Assembly: GCA_007135845.1 (NCBI GenBank)
Contig: SLIC01000201.1
Location: 1-5,298, forward strand
Direction: 5' to 3'
DNA from: Candidatus Brevefilum sp.
GTDB lineage: Bacteria; Chloroflexota; Anaerolineae; Anaerolineales; Anaerolineaceae
DNA length: 5,298 bases
Position numbers and translations under genes: made by a program. Numbering within the stretch: the first letter of the stretch is position 1; every line of letters begins with the position of its first letter. Below are positions 1-4,954 of the stretch, in pieces. The notes under the pieces are model-generated. The model ran no database searches and was not told the origin of the DNA. It worked only from the letters and a program-made list of their open reading frames with translations.

Positions 1-143
1 ATGAGGGTCACAGCATCGTCAGGATCATCCATCCGAACAGCATTATCAGATCGGGGCTGGGTGACCATCCCGAAATTGAGGCGGTCGCGGCTGAGGCAGA
101 AGGGGTGATTAAGAGGGTGGTGAAGGTGTTGGAGGGGATATAG
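1..143 (+). CDS. 3' end of an unidentified protein gene (partial)
   Basis: Reading from base 3 gives 46 sense codons with no stop, ending at TAG 141-143; the start lies before the window. The tail contains IIHPNSIIRSGLGDHPEIE followed by an alternating charged/hydrophobic stretch ending KRVVKVLEGI, which looks like an amphipathic C-terminal helix. This composition favours this frame over frame 1, which stops at 106-108 and is rich in Arg and Ser. I do not recognise the family and assign no function. The stop codon forms the first three bases of a TAGCTGA repeat unit, so the repeat block begins exactly where coding ends. That the frame is truly coding is an inference. Confidence 0.5.
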   Translation, partial: EGHSIVRIIHPNSIIRSGLGDHPEIEAVAAEAEGVIKRVVKVLEGI

Positions 144-161
144 CTGAAAGGTGAAAGCTGA
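141..161 (+). repeat. Heptamer array 1 (TAGCTGA family)
   Basis: Three exact-register 7-mers are seen: TAGCTGA (141-147), AAGGTGA (148-154) and AAGCTGA (155-161). The first unit overlaps the upstream stop codon, and the last runs into the left end of repeat copy A. The same unit recurs at 269-303, 354-367, 4941-4954 and 5151-5199, always next to the modular repeat. Heptanucleotide tandem repeats (STRR sequences) are known from heterocystous cyanobacteria; whether these are related is unknown. Confidence 0.8.
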
Positions 162-275
162 GCCAGCACCCGTTGGCGCTTGGCACTTCGCTGGTGCGGA
201 TTGCCAGACATCTCCTGATGTCCAGATACGGCTGATGTGCCCTGAAGGCACTTCAGCCTAAGCCTGCCCAGCTCG
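156..275 (+). repeat. Modular repeat, copy A (120 bp)
   Basis: The left end is AGCTGAGCC and the right end is GCCCAGCTCG. The 180-275 part aligns without gaps to 5062-5157 of copy D, with 6 mismatches in 96 by eye. Compared with C and D, it lacks the middle block: after CCCGTT it goes almost directly to TTGGCACTTCGCTGGTGC. The termini form an imperfect inverted pair (AGCTGAGC and GCCCAGCT). There is no plausible ORF. It is non-coding and of unknown function, possibly a small non-autonomous element. Confidence 0.85.
207..257 (+). other. Two hairpins in the right arm of repeat copy A
   Basis: Hairpin 1 is GACATC (207-212), loop TCCT, then GATGTC (217-222). It is perfect in copies C (652-667) and D (5089-5104) as well. 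Hairpin 2 is GCTGA-T-GTGCC (231-241), loop CTGAA, then GGCAC-T-TCAGC (247-257): ten pairs around one T-T mismatch. Copy D keeps the inner five pairs but loses one outer pair. Copy C keeps the outer pairs but breaks the inner stem. No run of T follows, so these are not standard intrinsic terminators. Confidence 0.7.
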
Positions 276-303
276 AAGGTGAAAGGGTAAAGCTGATAGC
301 TGA
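269..303 (+). repeat. Heptamer array 2 (TAGCTGA family)
   Basis: Five 7-mers lie in perfect register between repeat copies A and B: CAGCTCG, AAGGTGA, AAGGGTA, AAGCTGA and TAGCTGA. The first shares bases with the right end of copy A and the last with the left end of copy B. A two-unit bridge, CAGCTCG-TAGCTGA (354-367), joins copies B and C in the same way. Confidence 0.85.
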
Positions 304-360
304 GCCAGCGCCCGTTAGCGCTTGGCACTTCGCTGGTGCGGATTGAGTCCGCCCAGCTCG
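298..360 (+). repeat. Modular repeat, copy B (63 bp, internally deleted)
   Basis: This copy keeps both ends of the element (AGCTGAGCC at the left, GCCCAGCTCG at 351-360) and the TTGGCACTTCGCTGGTGCGG block. It has lost the right arm carrying the two hairpins, where GATTG runs into AGTCCGCC. Keeping the ends while losing the inside is typical of internally deleted mobile or recombining units, but no mobility gene is present. Confidence 0.8.
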
Positions 361-420
361 TAGCTGAGCCAGCGCCCGTTCCCATTCCGCTGCTCCGTCT
401 CCTTACAGGACGGTTCCCAG

Positions 421-486
421 TCGCTTCGCTGCAGCCCCTTGGTAGGGGTTCTGCTTCGCTCCAGGAGTCTTCGACACTTCAGGGAC
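421..486 (+). repeat. 66-bp submodule, copy 1
   Basis: It runs from TCGCTTCGCTGCAG to CACTTCAGGGAC. It matches 562-627 with 4 mismatches and no gaps, and matches 4987-5052 in copy D closely. It carries CCCCT-TGGT-AGGGG, a 5-bp-stem, 4-base-loop inverted repeat, and two TTCGCT kernels about 30 bases apart. Confidence 0.85.
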
Positions 487-561
487 AGGTGGCAGTTGGC
501 ACACCCACTCCGCTACGCTTCAGCCCCTTCCACTGCGTTTCAGGGGTTCCGCTTCTCCGTC

Positions 562-627
562 TCGCTTCGCTGCAGCCCCTTGGCAGGGGTTCTGCTTCGC
601 TCCAGGAGTCTGCGATGCTTCAGGGAC
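562..627 (+). repeat. 66-bp submodule, copy 2
   Basis: This is the second submodule of copy C, 141 bases downstream of the first and of identical length. It carries the same CCCCT-TGGC-AGGGG inverted repeat. After it, the sequence passes through TTCGTTCGCTGGTGCAGG into the shared right arm. Confidence 0.85.
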
Positions 628-721
628 TTCGTTCGCTGGTGCAGGTTGCCAGACATCTCCTGATGTCCGGATACAGCTGAGGTGCACTGATGCCACTTCA
701 GCCTAAGCCTGCCCAGCTTGT

Positions 722-774
722 AGGAGAATTGTGAATGTTTAACCATCCAAGTGAGATGGACCAATCCATCTCCT
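722..774 (+). other. Hairpin 753-772 with competing pairings
   Basis: GAGATGGA (753-760) and TCCATCTC (765-772) form a perfect 8-bp stem with a CCAA loop. Two other pairings compete with it: CCATC (743-747) with GATGG (755-759), and AGGAGA (722-727) with TCTCCT (769-774). The stretch lies between repeat copy C and the CCT-rich tandem repeat. No T-run follows. Function is unknown. Confidence 0.5.
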
Positions 775-879
775 GAAACCTACTTCCTATTACCTACTTC
801 CTGATACCTGATTCCTACTCCCTGATTCCTACTCCCTGATTCCTACTCCCTGATACCTACTTCCTGGTTCCCAATACCC
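761..879 (+). repeat. CCT-rich heptamer tandem repeat (14-bp higher order)
   Basis: The clear core is 775-865: thirteen 7-mers in unbroken register, all ending CCT, such as GATTCCT, ACTCCCT, ACTTCCT and GATACCT. They mostly pair into a 14-bp unit, with three identical copies of GATTCCTACTCCCT at 810-823, 824-837 and 838-851. One half-unit (GATACCT, 803-809) is left over, showing that the basic period is 7. Degenerate units extend the array to about 761 (CCAATCC, ATCTCCT) and 879 (GGTTCCC, AATACCC). It is non-coding and is likely to vary in length between strains. Confidence 0.9.
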
Positions 880-889
880 AGGGAAGTTC

Positions 890-903
890 GTTATTCACTA
901 TTG
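890..903 (+). repeat. Short heptamer pair (ACTATTC/ACTATTG type)
   Basis: GTTATTC (890-896) and ACTATTG (897-903) resemble the heptamers at 5223-5298 (ACTATTC, ACCATTG, ACCATTC). The final TTG belongs to the predicted -35 box of the operon promoter. With only two units here, chance resemblance is possible. Confidence 0.45.
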
Positions 904-929
904 ACTTGGGGAAAAGTGTAACAGATAAT
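901..929 (+). promoter_or_regulatory. Predicted sigma70-type promoter of the operon
   Basis: The -35 box is TTGACT (901-906) and the -10 box is GATAAT (924-929), each 5 of 6 to consensus, with the optimal 17-base spacer. The start of transcription would fall near 935-937, about 34 bases before the regulator's GTG. No comparable promoter was noticed between the genes, which fits one transcript for all four. Confidence 0.7.
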
Positions 930-940
930 TAAATAAAGTA

Positions 941-962
941 GGACGTCCAACCTCTGGAGGTT
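941..962 (+). promoter_or_regulatory. Palindromic leader, candidate operator over the RBS
   Basis: Two inverted repeats sit side by side in the 5' leader: GGACGTCC (941-948, perfect) and AACCTC-TG-GAGGTT (949-962, 6-bp arms). The second contains the Shine-Dalgarno GGAGG (956-960), nine bases before GTG 970. GntR-family proteins bind short palindromes, often at their own promoters, so autoregulation is plausible. Folding of the second repeat in RNA could also mask the ribosome site. The site does not match a HutC-type operator that I can name. Confidence 0.45.
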
Positions 963-969
963 TACTTCT

Positions 970-1704
970 GTGAAGGCACTCAACACCAGTACACAGGTCA
1001 ACCAGGTTAAGTCGGCGGTTGTGGAATATATCCGCAATAATAAACTAACGCGCAACAGCCGGCTGCCTTCTGAGGCGAACATTGCCAAATTACTGGGGGT
1101 CAGCCGCAATACGGTGCGCGAAGCCTATATCTTATTGGAAAACGAGGGCATGATCGTCAGGCGTCATGGCATTGGGACTTTTATTGCCCAGCCCCCCAGG
1201 ATCCGCGATTCTTTGGATGCCTTTTCCCCCTTTGAACACATCATTCAGCAGGAAGGTTATACGCCGCAGTTTAAGACCTTCAGCAATGCCATCGGGCATC
1301 CACCGGTGGATGCGACGGATGCACTCAACCTGCCAGCAGGTACACCGATTCGCTGCTTGAAGCGCTTGGTGCTGGCGGATTCAGTACCGGCTTTATATGT
1401 GATCGATTATTTTTCCCCGGTTATTGAAGCGTCCGGAATCGACTGGGAGCAATTTGATGGGGGATTGGTGCGTTTTTTAGGGCAGTATTTATCCACCCGC
1501 CTGTACCAGATCCAAACCCATATCCGTGCCTTTGCCCTGGATGAAACCATAAGTCCCTACCTGGAACTGCCGGTTGGGTCGGCTGTTCTCAGCGTTCGAT
1601 CGACGATATATAACTTAGATAACGATCCGATTTCTTACAGTCGGATCTTTTTTAATTCTGATATTGTGGAGTTGACCACAGTCAGAACCATTCAAAAAAA
1701 TTAA
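970..1704 (+). CDS. GntR-family transcriptional regulator, HutC/UTRA type
   Basis: This 244-residue protein has the usual length for HutC-type regulators, which bind DNA as dimers and release or change binding when a small metabolite occupies the C-terminal domain. The winged helix-turn-helix covers about residues 8-75, with the family signatures LPSE (32-35), SRNTVREA (45-52, recognition helix) and GIGTFI (67-72, wing). A UTRA ligand domain follows at about 85-238, opening with FSPFEHIIQQEGYTP. The start is GTG 970, with GGAGG nine bases upstream; the next in-frame Met is residue 61, too late to leave the DNA-binding domain intact. It is the first gene of the operon, 20 bases before the binding protein, so it most likely controls this importer. 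The effector is unknown; in UTRA proteins it is often a sugar phosphate, amino sugar or other carbon metabolite. The family call is firm, while the target and effector are inferred. Confidence 0.93.
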   Translation: MKALNTSTQVNQVKSAVVEYIRNNKLTRNSRLPSEANIAKLLGVSRNTVREAYILLENEGMIVRRHGIGTFIAQPPRIRDSLDAFSPFEHIIQQEGYTPQFKTFSNAIGHPPVDATDALNLPAGTPIRCLKRLVLADSVPALYVIDYFSPVIEASGIDWEQFDGGLVRFLGQYLSTRLYQIQTHIRAFALDETISPYLELPVGSAVLSVRSTIYNLDNDPISYSRIFFNSDIVELTTVRTIQKN

Positions 1705-1713
1705 GTTTGAGAG

Positions 1714-1718
1714 AGGAG
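1714..1718 (+). promoter_or_regulatory. Shine-Dalgarno of the binding-protein gene (sets the start)
   Basis: AGGAG is six bases from ATG 1725. This favours ATG 1725 over the in-frame TTG 1707, which lies upstream of this site, and over ATG 1731, which is 12 bases away. Starting at 1725 also gives a compact lipoprotein signal peptide beginning MRMK. Confidence 0.8.
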
Positions 1719-1724
1719 CAAAAA

Positions 1725-3116
1725 ATGCGTATGAAAATAGGTGGCTTATTGATATTGATCCTGGTAATTGGGCTGTTGGCAGCCTGCCAGCCAGAACCAG
1801 CGGTCGAACCACCCCTGGTTGAAGACGATGTGTTCCCAGACGAGCCTATCGTGATCGATGATCCAGAAGACCTGGACGTGGAACCTGAGCCTGTAGAGGT
1901 GCCGGATCCGGTGACAATCGAGGTGTTTTACCCAATTGCAATCGATGCCCCGATTGCAGATGTGTTGAACGAGTATATCGAAGGCTTCCAGGCTGAATAC
2001 CCCCACATCACCGTTGAGGCCGTCTTTTCTGGCGGCTACCCGGATGTCCAAACTGCCATCCAGACAACGATCGACGGGGGCGGTGAACCCCCAGCACTGG
2101 CAGTGTTGTTGGCTACGGCACTGTATGACCTGATCAACGCCGATTATATCGCCCCGTTGGATGGGTACATCGCCCGCATGGATGATGGTGAAGCCTTTAT
2201 TAATGACTTCCTGCCGGCCTACCTGGCTAATTCTTTCTATGATGACCAGTTGTGGAGCATCCCTTTCCAGCGCAGCGCCGTGGTGCTGTATTACAACGTT
2301 GATATGTTCACAGAGTATGGCTTGATCGCACCTGACAGCTGGGAAACTTGGGCGCAGGCAGCCCAGACACTGACAGTTCGTGAGAATGGCGTCACGAACT
2401 GGGGGATGCTGTTCTCGTCTGATTGGCCGTACTGGTTGTTCCAACCCCTGGCCATCGGTGCAGGACAAAACATCTTAATCGATGAATGCACGGTGGCGTT
2501 TGATGCCCCCGAGGTGATCGACGCAGTTCAATTTTATATTGACCTTTCGACTGTGTATGAAGCCATGCCTGAAGGGGTCCAGGCCAATTGGGCGTCTTCT
2601 GCTACCGATTTTGCCGGAGGGGCGATTGCTATGGTCACTCACAGCTCCGGAAGCCTTTCGAGCATCCTCAACCAGGCAGATTTTGAAGTGGGTGTGATGC
2701 CCTATCCTGGCAGGGATCCGGGCACTTATGCCAGCGTCCCTGGTGGTGGTAACTTCTATATCCTCAAAGACGCACCGCAGGAAAAACAAGATGCTGCCTG
2801 GCTGTTCATCGAGTACATCAGCCGACCCGAAATTGTGGCTGATTACAGCATCAATACGGGTTATATCGCCCACCGACTGAGTGCCTACGAGACCGAAGCC
2901 TTAGAGGCCTACATCGAAGAAGTGCCCCAATTCCTGGATGCCAGATTAGCCTTAGAGTATGCAGGTGCAGAATTATCCATTCAGAACCTTGGGGAGGTAC
3001 GGACAATCTTCCATGACTACCTGCAAAGGGCCATCAATGCTGAGATGAGCGCAGAAGACGCTATGCAAGCCGCCCAATCTGAAGCCGAAGCCGCATTGGT
3101 CGATTTCTGCCCGTAA
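1725..3116 (+). CDS. ABC transporter substrate-binding lipoprotein, UgpB-like
   Basis: This 463-residue protein captures the ligand outside the membrane for the importer. A short basic start (MRMK) and hydrophobic stretch end in the lipobox LAAC (18-21), so Cys21 would be lipidated. Residues 22-62 are an unusual linker with 16 acidic residues, 11 Pro and no Lys or Arg. The binding fold runs from about 63 (VTIEVFYP) to the end. From memory it resembles E. coli UgpB through the middle and C-terminus: PFxxSxxxLYYN (180-191), a Trp pair (234, 237), SSGSL (307-311), VGVMPY (322-327), NTGY (377-380) and NLGEVR (421-426). Contact positions recalled from UgpB appear retained at Tyr105, Ser184, Ser308 or Ser310, the 340-342 Gly cluster, Tyr380 and Arg426. 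The acidic contact in the first lobe aligns to about Leu129 in a run AVLLATALY. A glycerophospho compound is therefore possible, and a sugar is the alternative. The CUT1 binding-protein class is firm, but the ligand is not. Confidence 0.9.
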   Translation: MRMKIGGLLILILVIGLLAACQPEPAVEPPLVEDDVFPDEPIVIDDPEDLDVEPEPVEVPDPVTIEVFYPIAIDAPIADVLNEYIEGFQAEYPHITVEAVFSGGYPDVQTAIQTTIDGGGEPPALAVLLATALYDLINADYIAPLDGYIARMDDGEAFINDFLPAYLANSFYDDQLWSIPFQRSAVVLYYNVDMFTEYGLIAPDSWETWAQAAQTLTVRENGVTNWGMLFSSDWPYWLFQPLAIGAGQNILIDECTVAFDAPEVIDAVQFYIDLSTVYEAMPEGVQANWASSATDFAGGAIAMVTHSSGSLSSILNQADFEVGVMPYPGRDPGTYASVPGGGNFYILKDAPQEKQDAAWLFIEYISRPEIVADYSINTGYIAHRLSAYETEALEAYIEEVPQFLDARLALEYAGAELSIQNLGEVRTIFHDYLQRAINAEMSAEDAMQAAQSEAEAALVDFCP

Positions 3117-3135
3117 CAATAAAACAAACCAAAAT

Positions 3136-3168
3136 GATAGTAGCCGGGATTAGGTCCCGGTTACTATC
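3136..3168 (+). other. Strong intercistronic hairpin between binding protein and permease 1
   Basis: The arms at 3136-3149 and 3155-3168 pair over 14 positions, including one G-U, around the loop TTAGG. On the + strand the following bases are CTATCGGAG, with no T-run, so it is unlikely to end transcription. It more likely protects the 3' end of the binding-protein message from decay, giving more binding protein than permease, as known for malE-malF type operons. The minus strand has a T-rich stretch after the stem (complement of 3118-3134), so it could stop antisense transcription. It ends only five bases before the GGAG of permease 1. Confidence 0.75.
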
Positions 3169-3185
3169 CTATCGGAGTCGTGACC

Positions 3186-4079
3186 ATGCAAAGACTTGGA
3201 ATGCGCAGGCGGTTCAAGCTAGCCCCCTATCTATTGATCCTGCCAACGGTCATTTTTGTGGCTGTGTTTACCGCCTGGCCGGTGCTGCAGTCCTTTTATC
3301 AGAGCTTTTTCCAACAGCGTATGACGATCGCACGCTTGCGAGAGCCCACTTTCATCGGTTTAGGGAACTACACCCGTTTGCTAACCGATCGCTATTTCAT
3401 CCAGGTGATCCTAAACACGGTTGGCTATGTGTTGGGCACTGTGCCGATCAGCATATTGCTGGGGTTTCTTTTTGCCTTATTGGTTAACCGCAAATTAAAG
3501 GTGGTCAGTGTTTTCCGGCTGGCTTTTTTTCACCCGATGGTGCTGCCGATGGTCAGTGCTGCGACCATCTGGTTGTTTTTCTTCACCCCTGACTATGGCT
3601 TATTCAATACGGCTTTACGGTTCCTGGGTTATACCGGGCGCCAGAATTGGACCGGCAACCCGAATCTGGCACTGCTGTCGTTGATGATCGTGGCTATTTG
3701 GAAGAACTCTGGTTTTTACATGATCTTTTACCTGGCTGGATTGCAAAACGTACCGGAGAGTGTTTATGAAGCAGCAGCCCTGGATGGAGCTAACGGGTGG
3801 CAGGTTCTGTGGCGGATTACGTTGCCCCTTCTCAGGCGTACAACGGTTTTTGTGGTCACGATTGCCTTTATTGATGCCTTTCGAACAGTAGACCATGTGT
3901 TTGTCCTCACCGGCGGGGGACCCAGCCGGGCAAGCTCCTTGATGTTGTTTGAATTATGGCGCCAGCGTTTTGAGAACCAGGATATTGGTATCTCAGCAGC
4001 GATCACGGTCATCTTTGTCCTGATATTGCTGACTTTCACTGTGTCGAATTTCTTAATCTCAGAAAGAAAGGGGGCTTGA
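3186..4079 (+). CDS. ABC transporter permease 1, CUT1/UgpA-like (MalF family)
   Basis: This 297-residue membrane protein forms half of the translocation channel. Six membrane segments can be seen at about 14-34, 73-97, 108-134, 160-182, 216-240 and 269-291, the usual count for a MalF/UgpA-type subunit lacking MalF's large periplasmic loop. The cytoplasmic EAA loop that docks the ATPase is an exact consensus at 195-214: EAA, Gly201, then ITLP at 211-214. The N-terminus MQRLGMRRRF is basic, matching the positive-inside rule. I chose ATG 3186 because GGAG (3174-3177) is eight bases upstream; in-frame GTG 3180 would leave only two bases. It follows the hairpin after the binding-protein gene and is one base from permease 2. 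The overall pattern (PYLLILPT at the N-terminus, GLGNYTRLL before the second segment) matches UgpA-type permeases as I recall them. The class is firm, but the substrate cannot be read from the permease. Confidence 0.93.
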   Translation: MQRLGMRRRFKLAPYLLILPTVIFVAVFTAWPVLQSFYQSFFQQRMTIARLREPTFIGLGNYTRLLTDRYFIQVILNTVGYVLGTVPISILLGFLFALLVNRKLKVVSVFRLAFFHPMVLPMVSAATIWLFFFTPDYGLFNTALRFLGYTGRQNWTGNPNLALLSLMIVAIWKNSGFYMIFYLAGLQNVPESVYEAAALDGANGWQVLWRITLPLLRRTTVFVVTIAFIDAFRTVDHVFVLTGGGPSRASSLMLFELWRQRFENQDIGISAAITVIFVLILLTFTVSNFLISERKGA

Positions 4080-4080
4080 G

Positions 4081-4935
4081 ATGCAAGCATCTGGAATAAA
4101 AATATCAAAATTTTTCCGAAATGTCTTAAAACACCTGGTCACGCTGGTAACAGCAGGCATTGCCATCATTTGGTCAATGCCCGTGTTATGGGCGCTGGTG
4201 GCATCCTTCAGGCCAGCGGCGGAGGCGATGGGTCGGGGAAATGTTTGGTTTGGCTCAACACTAACGGTCGAGAATTTCCAGCGTGCCTGGTCGCTGGCGC
4301 CTTTTGACTTATACTATGTTAATACGATTGTGGTCGTGTTGATGATTCTATCGGTCCAGTTGGTGACCATTACCCTGGCGGGCTTTGCCTTTGCAAATTA
4401 TGATTTTGCAGGAAAACGGTTCCTGTTTTTCTTTATCCTACTGCAGATGATGATCCCAACGGAGGCACTCCTGGCACCAAATTTTGCGACGATCCGTGTT
4501 TTGGGTTTGTTTGATACCCGGTTGGCGATTGCGATCCCGTTTTTTGGCTCAGCTTTCGGCATGTTGTTGATGCGCCAGGCCTTTTTGGAAGTCCCACGTG
4601 ACCTGGTCGACGCCGGTACGATGGATGGCTGTTCGTGGTGGCAGTTGATCCAGCATGTGTACTTACCGCCGTCGATCCCGGCTTTAATTGCTTTTGCCTT
4701 GTCCTCTGCCACCTGGCATTGGAACAGCTTTATATGGCCGCTGGTGATCACCAACAGTGACCGCAGCCGTCCGCTGACCGCAGGTTTGGTGCGCTTTACC
4801 CAATTGGGTGAGATTGGTGCACGCTGGTCTTTGCTTTCTGCGGCAACGTTGATGGTGGCGGCGCCATTGTTAATTCTATTTTTGATCTTCCAGCGCCGGT
4901 TCATCCAAAGCTACCTGCATTCCGGGCTGAAATGA
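4081..4935 (+). CDS. ABC transporter permease 2, CUT1/UgpE-like (MalG family)
   Basis: This 284-residue partner of permease 1 shows six membrane segments at about 18-42, 79-104, 113-136, 147-165, 198-220 and 254-272. The EAA loop lies at 177-196 but is degenerate: DAG replaces EAA, while Gly183 and the terminal LP (195-196) are kept at the standard spacing. Such drift is common in MalG-side subunits and need not impair function. The C-terminus QRRFIQSYLHSGLK matches the typical family ending (a Q-[RK]-[RYF]-F start and a GL/GxK tail). ATG 4081 lies one base after the permease 1 stop, and AAAGGGGG (4067-4074) serves as ribosome site from inside the upstream gene, so translation is probably coupled. 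It is the last gene of the operon: no ATP-binding subunit follows, and repeat DNA begins within six bases of the stop. Confidence 0.93.
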   Translation: MQASGIKISKFFRNVLKHLVTLVTAGIAIIWSMPVLWALVASFRPAAEAMGRGNVWFGSTLTVENFQRAWSLAPFDLYYVNTIVVVLMILSVQLVTITLAGFAFANYDFAGKRFLFFFILLQMMIPTEALLAPNFATIRVLGLFDTRLAIAIPFFGSAFGMLLMRQAFLEVPRDLVDAGTMDGCSWWQLIQHVYLPPSIPALIAFALSSATWHWNSFIWPLVITNSDRSRPLTAGLVRFTQLGEIGARWSLLSAATLMVAAPLLILFLIFQRRFIQSYLHSGLK

Positions 4936-4940
4936 TAGGG

Positions 4941-4954
4941 TAGCTGATAGTTGA
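4941..4954 (+). repeat. Heptamer array 3 (TAGCTGA family) at the permease 2 stop
   Basis: TAGCTGA (4941-4947) and TAGTTGA (4948-4954) lie in register, preceded by a degenerate unit, GATAGGG (4934-4940), that overlaps the TGA stop (4933-4935). The last unit leads into repeat copy D just as AAGCTGA or TAGCTGA leads into copies A, B and C. Confidence 0.75.

Larger units (their letters stand above)
362..720 (+). repeat. Modular repeat, copy C (359 bp, expanded)
   Basis: This is the longest copy, in the same orientation as A, B and D. It starts AGCTGAGCCAGCGCCCG and ends GCCCAGCTTG. The middle holds two copies of a 66-bp submodule (421-486, 562-627) separated by a diverged stretch, 503-561, that again contains a CCCCT...AGGGG inverted pair. 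The right arm (TTGCCAGACATC... to 720) matches A and D, with hairpin 1 perfect and hairpin 2 partly broken. It is open in two + frames, but the peptides merely echo the DNA repeats, so I do not call a gene. Confidence 0.85.

Noticed and set aside
8..385. 125-codon minus-strand reading frame
   Set aside because: It runs through two repeat copies and the end of the upstream gene, has no recognisable domain, and shares its peptide (TSAVSGHQEMSGN) with other repeat-derived frames at 540-764 and 4911-5138.
336..680. 114-codon + strand reading frame in repeat copy C with repeated SLQPLGRGSASLQES peptides
   Set aside because: The peptide repeat follows directly from the 66-bp DNA submodule, there is no good ribosome site, and a second + frame in the same place is also open. 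It looks like a by-product of stop-poor repeat DNA.
156..720. CRISPR array
   Set aside because: Repeats are of unequal length, spacers are not unique or uniform, and the repeat interior varies. The arrangement is modular, not repeat-spacer.
1707..1724. TTG start giving a 469-residue binding protein
   Set aside because: The Shine-Dalgarno AGGAG (1714-1718) lies downstream of this TTG and at ideal distance from ATG 1725, which also gives a normal signal peptide.
1746..2468. 240-codon minus-strand reading frame inside the binding-protein gene
   Set aside because: It lies entirely opposite a gene with a clear lipobox and family match, and its composition (rich in Cys, His, Trp, Gln) is typical of a reverse-complement shadow.
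3136..3168. Rho-independent terminator ending the operon after the binding protein
   Set aside because: The + strand lacks a T-run after the stem, and permease genes follow in the same direction with only an 8-base ribosome spacing after it.
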